From Lactarius indigo (lineage: Eukaryota > Basidiomycota > Agaricomycetes > Russulales > Russulaceae), in assembly GCA_025766275.1 (NCBI GenBank), contig JAFKAC010000102.1, positions 124,001 through 188,000 on the forward strand: 64,000 nucleotides of DNA, given 5' to 3'. Made by a program: the position numbers and the translations under genes. Below, piece after piece: positions 9,410 through 19,292 of this stretch. Within the stretch, counting starts at the first letter, position 1. Each line of letters starts with the position of its first letter. The notes beneath the pieces are model-generated. The model did no database searches. It had not been told where the DNA came from and saw only the letters and a list, made by a program, of their open reading frames with translations.

Positions 9410-11368
9410 TACCATGATATGCTGGATCATTGCAAATTTATCAAAATACACTAAATTTGCGGAAATATCCAAGACGATTGCAAATTTTACAGTGGCCCAA
9501 GAGTGGCCTGGTAAATTTTCCATTATAATGCAGCAATACAGCTAAATGAAGCAAAACTCGGTCAGAGTAGCTGTCAGTGTGTCACGCTCAGTGAAAGCGT
9601 TGACTGGTGTGATTAGGTAAGTGGCTCTTCCCCACGTTCAGCCAACGTAAGACTTCAGGCTTAGCGTCAATCTTCGGGTCTTCGAGTGTTGAGTGTGCGA
9701 GTCAAGCAATGAGTAGATGGTGTATACAGACAAGCCCACTATATGTGGGCAGGCTTAAATACAAGCATATAGGATTGAAGTCACTCCCTAGACACTATGG
9801 GTAACTGCAAGATGACGTGGGGTGTAACAACAAAGGGGAAAGAGGTCTACGGTGGTGAAGGTAATGGGGGTAGGTGGCGACGATCAAGGTGATATGGTAG
9901 CGAGCCAATCCGAGGCACAGGATGAGGGTGTATAAAGTGAAATGAGCAAGTATAGATGCGAAAGGTGGTGACGGGATGACATCCACGTCCATAAATAGGA
10001 TGGCGAGCGTAACTGGGACTGCGACAGGAGGGAGGACGTGGGTGAGTACGGGTGTGACAATGTCGGTGTAACAGTAGCATTCCCCTAGTGAGTCTGGTTT
10101 GATCACCACCTCACTGGCATTGATGGCGTTGCAATCGATGTCAGTACATCGTAGGCTTGAAGGGACTGACTACTCATCTTTTTTGTGGTGTCTGCTTGTG
10201 TTGGCGAGGTGCCATGAGTGGCTGCGTCGTGCGGTGTGGTGCTACGACTACAATGAGAAGGCCCGCAGCTGGTGTCAGTACGTTGTAAGGCAGCATTGAA
10301 TGGAACTCACGTTAGTATCCCATTTGCGGGGCTTTGCACGTTGAGGCCAGTGGCATCCTGGCTGGCTCAGGTTCGTTACGAAGAGATGGTTGTCAGGCAA
10401 CACAAGGAGATGGGAGAAAAGGCGCTGAGAAGCGACAGCTACGTGGAAGAGGCCAGAATTACAAGTGCCAACTGAGTGTTCGTTTGGGTATCTTCGACTT
10501 AGAATGCCCTGAAGGGCCATTTCCACGCCAGAGAGAGAGGGGTGGAACGCGGGGGAATTGATAATGGAATTGAGCAGACGTGGGTCCTTAAATATGTCAG
10601 GTCTTGTAACTAGGGTCGAGCCAAGTGGGAAAAAAAAAAAGGCGTTGAAGTGAAAGTAGGAAAGAGTATCACAAATACGGAGAAGAATGGAAAGGCAAGG
10701 TGTGGATCAGGTTTGAAAATGGGAAAGGAGAGGCAAGGACCAAGGTCGAAAATGGGATATGAGGGTACAGTTCAAGACACGGCAAAGTGGCGGCATAGGT
10801 TGTATTGATGAGCTCGAGGTGTACTACCAGTAAAAATAGAACGCACATAAGAACTTGTTGATAAAACGCGAAGGAACTCGAAAGGGCGCACCTCTGCGTG
10901 ACACAAAGAATGCGAGCTTAGGGCAAGCCACTAGAAGTCATAGTCGTTTTGAGTGAAATGAGCATATGGCCTTGGTCTGCTAGAGTCGAAGGTGTGATTA
11001 GACTCGGACTTGGTGGGACGCGAACGAAGTAAGGGCCATGTGGCAAAAATTGGTTTGAGAACAAGGCGGAGCTTTCGACGACACTGTGACCAAGAACCAG
11101 ATGGCACGTATGATTGAGGGTTGCTTTCATATAACACCATACAGTCGAGGTAAGGAATGACTAAGGGCATGGAATGACAACTTTCGAGGGCGAGACAGAG
11201 GGAAGAGAAAAATTGTACGGAATATGAGGCAAGGTCAAGCGGAGGAGACCTCGGATGGTTTGAAGTCCTATTTTGGCAGGACTACCCCACGGTGGACCAA
11301 AGACCCCGAAGACTCTGAAGGATGCATGGTTTCGCCCAAGGGCCACAGTTACCTTACAGCACGTTGTA
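9410..11368. other. Left non-coding arm of the candidate Plavaka element
   Basis: The first ~130 bases are AT-rich with repeated GCAAATTT-type words. The rest, to the 3' end of the transposase gene, shows no protein I recognise. An A-run lies at about 10630-10639. Some hydrophobic frames on the minus strand at 9800-10100 look like chance. Confidence 0.4.
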
Positions 11369-14300
11369 TTAGTTTACGGAATTGTGCAAAGTATGGAAAA
11401 TCTGTCTATCTGTACGATTGTTCACAAAGAACGTGTCACAGTGATCCAAAACGCTGCTACTAGTCCACTCAGCTGGCACAACTGGCCCGAATTTGGGTAA
11501 GAGGTGCACGCTCCGTCGGATATTCCCCACTGGGACAATGCTACATATCCAGTTACCCTCCAAATCTTTCTGTGGTCGTATCTTGAACATCCCATTATTT
11601 GGGTCAAGGACGGTAAGCGGAGAGTACCATTGTACGTATGCTAGGTGAAGTGGCACTGATACCCTGGGATCGAAGAGGCGGGAAAGATACTTTTGGGGTA
11701 TCGAAAATACGACACGAATGCGCCCGACACAATAGCCTGTTTGGTGTCAGAATCATTAGCCACAAACCCAAGTGTGCTTGATCAAACGTACCTTTAACCC
11801 CATGTTCCTTTCCGGTCCCATCGTTGATCAACGCAGTATCAAAACGCCCAGTGATTAATCGATTGTGTTTACCCTTCCGTGTTGGTTGTGCGTGAATCGC
11901 GTCAGAGGTCAAGTTTTTTCCGGTAATCGGGTCGAACCGGGTGAACTTGATCACGTGCCACACAGGAAGTCGATTAAAAGGGAGGCGCAGCCCCCATAAT
12001 GAACTCTCGAGCTGCTGGCGAGTCTGATCTGGGTTATTAGTGGCAGAGATAAATCGGCGGAGAGCGACCTTGAAGAGTGGTGCCCCATACAAGTCCTGGA
12101 GCCTATCAAGTGGCACCGCATACTGCGTTGGATGCTTTGCCATGGTTAGTTCCTGACGTGGGTTCAAATCAGGTGGCGTCCAATCCACGCGCTTTGGAAT
12201 AGGAGATCCAGCTAGACGCCACTTGATGTGCTGGTCATGGCGGTGGATGCGTTCCTTACGATCCAGCCACAGCGTCATCTGTTCATACTCGTCCTTGCGA
12301 TTTGTAGCTGCATATGCATCCTTCGCAAGGTCAATGTGGAGGCGCTCAGTGTACTGGGTATTGAAGTTGTCAGTAGTGCCAAGAGACTTGATTGACTCGA
12401 CGTAATGAGATAAAAAGTGAAATTTCGGGATGTTGAAGTGGGCGCGGATGCCGAGTTGGACAAAAATTTCCTTGTTAGCATGGAATTGACTCAGAGCGTC
12501 TGTGAGAAGTCCGAGTGTCGAGTCGGTATGGATGGGATATTGTGCAAGGTATAATAGGTCTAATATTGCGCGCACAGACCGGAGGAGCCGAACGTTGGAC
12601 AAGTTGTCGGGAAGGCGAATGTCAATAATGAGACCCAAGAAAAACCGGCAGATCTGGTCATGTTCATGACCAGTGACGCGTGAAAGACTGCTGATCCCTC
12701 TCACAAAAAGGCGGATATTATGATTTGGGGGGAGTCGACGGCATCGCGCATCGATTTCTGCAGGCCCGCAAGCTTCAATAACCCAAGACTTTAGATGCTT
12801 GACGACACCCTGATATAGTTGGTGGAGGACATCGGGAGTGATAGACTGGTAAATGTTGAGGTAAGGAAGCCCTAGCCAGAAGGGTTGAGGTACCGGCTTC
12901 ATGCGGATCTCGGAACAAGTCTGAAGAAAGCCAGCTGAATCGCCCCAGAACGAGTCAAGAGCCTCAAGGAATGTATCCAGCTGGCGCGGAGGGGGTACGT
13001 CATCAGGTTTAAAGTCGCCCAGATCGTCTTGAGGTGTGCCACACACAGGACAATCGCCATAGATAGAACACGTCGCCAAAATTTGCTCGGGATAGTCACC
13101 AATAAAGCTTGCCAGGATGGGGTGATTCCGGTGAACAAGACCTTCAGCAGTAGACATAAAGACGCCGTCCTTTCCTGCTGAGACCAGTGGTTCGAGGATA
13201 CGTCGCATACAGGCGTGGTAAAGGTTCGCTGTCAGTCGTTTCCGTTTTGCCTTGTTCACTACTTGCTCTAGCTTTGTTGTCGGGAGGTAGCCTAGTAGCA
13301 CATAGGAATGCAAGGAGCTCTTGCGACGGATCTCCTTAGGAATGTTCCCAATCGTCATGTAGATAGGATACGCGCTCTTGTTTCGGAAAAGAGTCAACTG
13401 TGTCTTGTCTGTTGACACAAGGACAGGGACAATGGTGGCCCTTGGCGTGACCTTCTCGACCGCGGCCTGCGTCTGAGTCAGCATCACTACTCAGTCAACA
13501 CGTTGTCGCCCTTCCCACCTGCGTTGTCCACCACCAAGACCCAGTATGCATATCGTGATACATCTGCTCCGTTCTCTCATCATCGATATAGTGTTTTTCA
13601 GGTGCAAAGATAAGGTAAGGAGCCAAATCTGGGTCCCCAAAGAGCGCGCGGATGCACTGAATAATGTCTCTGTAGAAGACTTCGCACACTTCGTCTCCGA
13701 CCAAAACTTCTTTTCGTTGGAAAGGAGGTCGCCCAGGAAGGTGAGAGTCAACCAGTCGATTCATTTCTCGTGTAGTTTTGAATGTAAGACCCAGCCATTC
13801 TTGGACCTGAAAACTCGTCAAAACTCTTCATCACTGCGACATTGCGTCGCTGATCGCTCAACTCACCCCATCGATAGCCATCATCTCGGTGAATGCTGTT
13901 GAACTTGGTCCACGTAGCTTCGCCCATTTGGCGATCTGCCAGTCCAATGACGATGCAAAGGGTGCGTAAGGATTTGATTGTGATACGTCCCCGACCTTCG
14001 CTTCGTATTTTTGATTTTCAGTCATGTTTTTTTTTGAGTGCGCAACTCCTGCGTTTCCTCCTGGATACCTGGTGACCTTTGGACGTCTCTCAAGCACCGG
14101 TCCTACCTCCCCACGTCTCTGAAGTGAGTCGTCATCTTGCGGTCGTTCTTGTTCACTTAGGCCACCTGCAGCCCTCTCGGGAGTTGTGCGATTGGCATTA
14201 GGGTTGATAGCTGCGTTGGGGCTTGGAGGTCGGGCGCGGCGTCGTGGTTCAAGTCCGATATCGTGTTGGGCAATGGGGGCTGTGTCGCTGTCGCTGCTGT

Positions 14301-14736
14301 ATTTGTCCGAGGCAGTGCCACCTTCGTCCTCTGAGCTGATGCTGTCGTCCCCTGAGCCAGCGATAACAGCTCCGTCCATGGCGCTGTATGGACCGTTGTC
14401 CACCGTGTCCTCGCTAATGATGTCCCCGACGTTTTCGACTGGATGTACACCTGTACCAGAACTGTGTCGGCCACCAAGCTCCATTGTAACATCCTCGTCA
14501 TCGACTACAGATAATCAGCGTTGTGGGCCTCGATCATACCAGCATATCTCACCTGACTCGGGTTCGTCCCTTTTTCGTTTTTTTGCTGCTTTGGTAACGC
14601 CGTTGACACTGACGAGTTTGGCAGACCTCAGTTGGGCAAGATATGACTGGCATCGTGGGTCATTGCTCCGGGAGCAGTGCTGGACAATACCACTGCGCTT
14701 CAGTCGTTTTCGGCCACATCCTCTACAGTCCACCAT
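11369..14736 (-). CDS. Plavaka-family transposase, apparently intact
   Basis: Five exons join in frame with GT-AG introns: 14736-14553, 14504-13867, 13806-13519, 13466-11792, 11736-11369. They give 3153 bases, about 1050 residues. The N-terminus has a Cys/His pattern (CRGCGRKR...HCSRSNDPRC) that looks like a small zinc-binding DNA-binding module. A low-complexity acidic region follows. Then comes the conserved block KWAKLRGPSSTAF, LPGRPPFQRKEVLVG, YRDIIQCIRALFGDPDLAPY, MHTGSWWWTTQ, SSDKTQLT-like STDKTQLTLF, IGNIPKEIRRK, ITPDVLHQLYQG and TERLHIDLAKDAYAATN. The C-terminal exon carries HLAYVQWYSPL and GNIRRSVHLLPKFG. This arrangement is typical of Plavaka transposases of Agaricomycetes, which cut and paste the element. 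Every intron keeps phase and I see no internal stop, so the gene could be active. It is divergently arranged with the DUF6532 gene. Confidence 0.9.
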
Positions 14737-14920
14737 GGTGTTTGCGTTGTGGGTATTGAAGGTATGTTGCGTTTACCTTCGAACCTATATGATTTGAAAT
14801 TAACAAAAAGTTGAACCAGTAAAGGCAACCGCCACTCGGTTTTTTTTTCCATAAATACCAGCTCCCGTTGGTTTTTTCACCCTTCACTCTTTCACCGTCC
14901 AAGTCGTCAAGTTACCTCTC
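14737..14920. promoter_or_regulatory. Divergent promoter region between transposase and DUF6532 genes
   Basis: Only 184 bases separate the two start codons, so a shared bidirectional promoter is likely. It contains a T-run at about 14841-14848. On the plus strand TCCATAAATACC lies near 14848, about 70 bases before the DUF6532 start, and could act as a TATA-like element. Confidence 0.4.
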
Positions 14921-17138
14921 ATGCCCCAACCGTCCGTTGATCAACCTGAGGTCCCGGCCACTCAGGGATCACGCCGTAAGTGTTTTTCTTCCATGTTTGA
15001 TGTTTTCTCACCGGATAATGCTAGTTCCCCGCCCGTCGAAGACCAAGGCCATGGAAAATGCTGCCTGGCGTACACTCAAGCCCAAGACTTATCCGAAGAA
15101 GAAAGCAAAGTCGGCAGCCACAGATGCACCCACCACGAACGTCAGCATGCCACCTCCCAAAAAGAAACGCCGGTCAAATACCGGTGAGCAGGGTTAGTCA
15201 TATTCCATTTTCCACCCACTGTTCTGGTTGACAGACACACTCTCGACAGCAGCAGACTCGGAATTTCCAGCAGAAGAGCCGAATAACAACGAGACGATTG
15301 AGGTGCCGCGTCGTCGAGCTCCTAGTCACGACTCATCTAAGGTGCCACCACACCTCGAGCGCCGTCAAAAGGCCCTTGCTCACAGCTCTGAGGACGAGTT
15401 TGATCCAGAGGACAAGCCCCAGGACGACAAGTCCCAGGATGGCAACAGCGTGGAAGATGAAGACAACGAAGACCTTATTGGACTCAACAATGAAGCACTA
15501 CGACAGACGTTTGACGATGAGGTGAGCTTCACAACAAATCGAACTGATTGGATGGGGGTAATATGTTATCTCTCAGGCTGTCAGTTGGGACGACAATCAG
15601 TCTCCCAAGTCTTCCCAACATCGCCAACTGGCTCACCGCAACTACAAAGCTGGTGATCATGGTAACGTTGATCGAGATGATGGTCGGCCCTTTGAACCTT
15701 CACAATATCGTCAACCAGCATACCACAGCTACGGAGATGATGATGCCAGTGACTATGGTGATCTCAATGTCGATGACTTCGATGTTGACAATGGAGCTAC
15801 TAAATACGGCGGTGTCAACATCAATGGTGCCCATGGTATCGACAATAACATCGACGACATTGACAACATTGACAACAACGGCAACAACAACCTTGGGGGC
15901 CCTCAGGCCCATGCAAGGGCGCACAAGGTTCGTGTGTTTACCTTATTTTCCGAGTCTCTCAAGTAATGTCCTTTGTAGGAACCATTGTCCAAGCGTGCTG
16001 CTGAGCGGCGGGCTGAGCTTCTCGTACTCAGTGACGACAACCATGGTACTTCTGTCGTCTCTACCACTGCCCTTAGGGAGCGCAACACGCGCTGGCCACA
16101 TGCACCTATCTGTCCCCCTGGTCCTAGGCAACGCAATATCTGTATCAACCTGCAGCCCGAAGACTTCAGGGCAATTCTGAAGGATGGTATTGTGTCTCTT
16201 CATCGCTACTGCACATTTCGTCAGGGGTATATACCAGTAGATGTTCAAACTGATCACTTCGTCGAGCTTCTCATCAAGTCGGCTACAAGACTGAATAAAC
16301 CCCACTACAGCGCGCGGTTGCAGAAGGATGCAGCCCTTCAAAAGGAAGTCTGTGATTTGGTGAGTTTCAATTCTATCCCGCTGGCTCAGGTATTAATACA
16401 TGACACCTCAGTTGAGTGGGCGCGTTTCACACTATCGCACCTCTGTCAAGCAGGTTGCCATCAACCTTGTCACGCATGGGTATAGACTCGAGAATGATGA
16501 GTCAACACGGGCGAGTCAAGTCAAGGACCTTATCTACAACGACAAGTTCATCTTTGAGCCAAAAGATGATGGGGTACGTCATTGTAACTTGTCGGGAATT
16601 ACACTCATTTCTGTCTAGGGCATCAACTTCACAAGGCCGTTTCAGCACCCGGTCATTATTGACACATTGCGCAATGCCTTTTTCAAGCGTAGACGGGGTC
16701 CAAGTTTTGCTCAAAAAAATCGCCGCAGCTTCCCCCTTGGTGCAAGTTTACTTGACTTGGAGCTCCCACCGGCAATGGTGGCCATGGCTGCTGTTGCTGT
16801 GAGTCTCCCGCTTTATTGATGTGCTCTACTTATAATATTAATTAGGTTCACGCCTCACTGGAAGAGAAGGCACTTGGTGTTGAGTTCAATGCTGACGCAT
16901 ACGAAGACTCCTACTACATACATATTGCTACCTTGAAAGAGATTCAGGAGAAGAACAGTCCAGCCTACCGACGTCTTATGTCAGATTTGTATAAGCTGGT
17001 AACGTGAGTACCTTTTTTGAGGTGATTATGAGAACTGCTGAAATGCCAGTGCCATTCAGGGATGACCCTAAAACCCGGGTTCGTGACTCCTCAAACAATG
17101 CCATGGTACTTCTAGATCTCAATGGTATGGCTGTGTAG
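14921..17138 (+). CDS. DUF6532-type protein encoded within the Plavaka element
   Basis: Nine exons keep frame: 14921-14975, 15025-15183, 15235-15521, 15577-15927, 15979-16359, 16412-16573, 16619-16798, 16846-17003, 17060-17138. The N-terminal half is charged and low complexity, with a likely nuclear localisation signal (PPPKKKRRS), acidic stretches and an Asn/Asp-rich run (NIDDIDNIDNNGNNN). The C-terminal half carries a globular domain with YNDKFIFE, GINFTRPFQHPVIIDTLR, FFKRRRGPSF, and LPPAMVAMAAVAVHASLEE. This matches my memory of the basidiomycete DUF6532 domain (FxHPxII..LR..FF, then Ala-rich helices). Function is unknown. Position inside the element and divergence from the transposase suggest an accessory protein of transposition, perhaps analogous to TnpA of plant CACTA elements; that is inference. 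Confidence 0.75.
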
Positions 17139-17599
17139 TGTATTTACGCTATCGACATCATCCCAAAATGTTTACATAAATTTGTCTATATTTTCTCGTA
17201 CAACCCTTATAATAAATTCTTATAATACATAAAAAAGGCGGTTTAAAAAAATTATTCAACAAAATTATTTATTGAACCACAACAAATGTGTAGATAAGTG
17301 GCAATTTTTTTCGAAAAAAAGGCACAAAAACATGAGCTATATTGGATTATTTATGTAAACTGCACTGTAAAGTCCACACCCCATATCCAAAATGTACAGT
17401 ATATATTTCAATATATCACACACTTTTGTCTCATTATTCAAGAAATTGTGAAGCTTCACAGGCCAACCTTTTAAGTAACTAAATTCCAACACATTGATTG
17501 AATTTTGCAGGTGTGATGAAATTTGGCAAAATTTTGCAAACTTTTGCAAAAGTCTGCAAAGGTTTGCACCATCATGCTAAATTTGGCATCCCACTTGCC
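17139..17599. other. Right non-coding arm of the candidate Plavaka element
   Basis: AT-rich, no gene. About 17521-17575 holds a cluster of five or six TTTGCAAA/TTTGCA-like words in direct series, a plausible subterminal binding array. Confidence 0.45.
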
Positions 17600-17628
17600 A
17601 ATTTCAGCATACCCTATTTTCCAGATGG
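17600..17628 (-). repeat. Candidate right terminal inverted repeat
   Basis: The reverse complement starts CCATCTGGAAAATAGGG and aligns with 9381-9409 at 23 of 29 positions. Confidence 0.4.
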
Positions 17629-18635
17629 CCCCGCCGCCGCCCATCCCGCCTTCCATCTGCCAATCCTGACTCCCACTGCCGCGGCGGCGGTCCGCTTCAC
17701 ATCGTCCGCCAAGTCGTCGTCCCCTCCTATAGGCAGCACCACCATCTCGCGCTCGGCCTGCTCGAGCTTGAGGGTTGGGTTGAGGGCTCGACATTGCTGC
17801 CCGCAAGCGTGGGAAAGTACATCGCGAGCGAATGTCGTGCGCGAAAGGCGACGCCCATGCGCAGGGCATGCGCGGTGTCATGCAGTAAACGGAGAGAATC
17901 ATCTCACGGGTATGCACGATTTGAAAATGGAGGGGGCGTTACATTAGCGAATTTTGCTTACCGGGTCGGGTCGGGTAGCATACCAGTTCGCGCGATGCGT
18001 GAAGTGCACCCCAAGGTTCCTCGGTTCAGGATCCACGCGCACCCTGGTGGGGTTCCAAATCCATGCGACTTCAACTAAGACGTACTACTGTAATAATCAA
18101 GGTAATAATAGCCTCGATCTTCCAGAGGACTGAACTCCGTGTCCAACAGCTATTGGTTAGAAGTATAGGATGTATTCTCTGGTGCAGAAAAAAAATTTAG
18201 GAAAGGATATGCTAGCCACGGCTCAGTGGATTTCGAGACAGCTATTCGGTGGAAGGAACTGAGTGAGGCAGAGACGTGATGACAAGAGGATCGTGATAGC
18301 ACTTGATAAGCTGGAGATACAGTAACTTATGTTCGGACACCCATAAGACGCGGTATAATTACGACTCAAAGTCGTCTACTATTCGATTAGCAATTGGGAA
18401 GACCTTGTGAAAGACACAAAAGTAAAGATATCTAGTCCATAGTCTGTAGTAAGAACACGAAATGAGAAACCTCTGCGATCAATTAACTTCGCCCTCCAAG
18501 CAAAAAAAGAACCACCAATGCGCACGACTGAAGATCTCGTCATTATTGGCAGACTAGACTGTGCTCAAGTCTGTGCGTGCTGTTTCCCGGGTATCAATCC
18601 AAGGCCACGCAGTACTAATCCCGAATCAGTTAGCG
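17629..18635. other. GC-rich patch then gene-poor spacer
   Basis: About 17630-17880 is markedly GC-rich. Read on the minus strand it has a protein-like stretch (LNPTLKLEQAEREMVVLPIG) that is broken upstream by frame changes, so it may be a decayed exon. The rest (17900-18635) shows no gene. Confidence 0.3.
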
Positions 18636-19292
18636 CTATGTCGCACCCCCTATAGCGGGAGGAAATACACGTACTTTCTGTCCTGGAACGAGGTTCGTGC
18701 AGTCGCTGTTCACGTTGCTGTTGTACTCGACGAATTTCGTCGCAGTCAGACTAAACTTGGACAACAGCCCGTCGCACGTCTTGTCCGTAGCGGTTACGTA
18801 GGTCTTGCAGGCAGGCGCAGGCTTTTGCGCCAACAGCGACACTTGCTTCGGCTTCTTAATGCACAATACCTTGCCGGCGGGGATGTTGCCGTCGCCTGTG
18901 GTGGCGATTCGTGTCTCAGCTTGAGCTCTACTCGATCGGATTGTATCAAGGACACCTACAGCTTAACCCGGAATTCAGCGACAAGATATCAGCCTGGCTC
19001 AGGCCGAGCTTCGCGACCAAAGTATCGCAGGGTTCATCTTGCCTGGTGGTGAACAAGACTGTCAGCACACGTACATCGGGAGGCGCCACGGAGAGATACG
19101 ATATTGCAAGACTTACGGGACGGTATAGGTATCTGTGCATGGAACAGCCTTGTCAGAAGACGACGACTTCAATGGGGCTGGAGATTGTTGCGGAGCTGGA
19201 CCGGTTGCTGGTTTAGCTTGTGGCAAAGCGAAGGCCAGGGTGGATGCCAAAGCAAGAACGGAAACAAAGGCAGCAGTGGAGATGGCGTGCAT
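18636..19292 (-). CDS. Secreted LysM-domain protein (two LysM motifs), effector-like
   Basis: Three exons (19292-19117, 19042-18960, 18895-18636) give 519 bases and 172 residues. The N-terminus MHAISTAAFVSVLALASTLAFA is a clear signal peptide. A Pro/Ser linker leads to LysM 1 (CTDTYTV, then DEPCDTLVAKLGLS, ILSLNSGLSC, IPAGKVLCI). LysM 2 follows (CKTYVTATDKTCDGLLSKFS, FVEYNSNVNSDC, LVPGQKVRVF). Paired cysteines flank both. LysM modules bind chitin or peptidoglycan; fungal secreted LysM proteins with no other domain can shield hyphae from chitinases or mask chitin from host immunity. Donors and acceptors were chosen to keep the LysM cysteine pattern: the CACCAG acceptor for exon 2, and donor GTAGGT for its end. 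No catalytic domain is present. Confidence 0.85.

Larger units (their letters stand above)
9381..17628. mobile_element. Candidate complete Plavaka-type DNA transposon (8.2 kb)
   Basis: This block holds an intact Plavaka transposase gene (minus) and a divergent DUF6532 gene (plus). Its proposed ends are a 29-base segment at 9381-9409 and the reverse complement of 17600-17628, which match at 23 of 29 positions by hand alignment, both starting CCATC. Just inside each end are AT-rich stretches with repeated TTGCAAA-like motifs, as expected for subterminal transposase sites. Plavaka belongs to the CACTA-like superfamily common in Agaricomycetes. The gene content is solid; the exact ends are not, and I could not define a target-site duplication. 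Confidence 0.5.

Noticed and set aside
9795..10526. Hydrophobic minus-strand frames that could be a small membrane protein
   Set aside because: No family motif, no consistent intron structure, and composition explained by pyrimidine-rich DNA.
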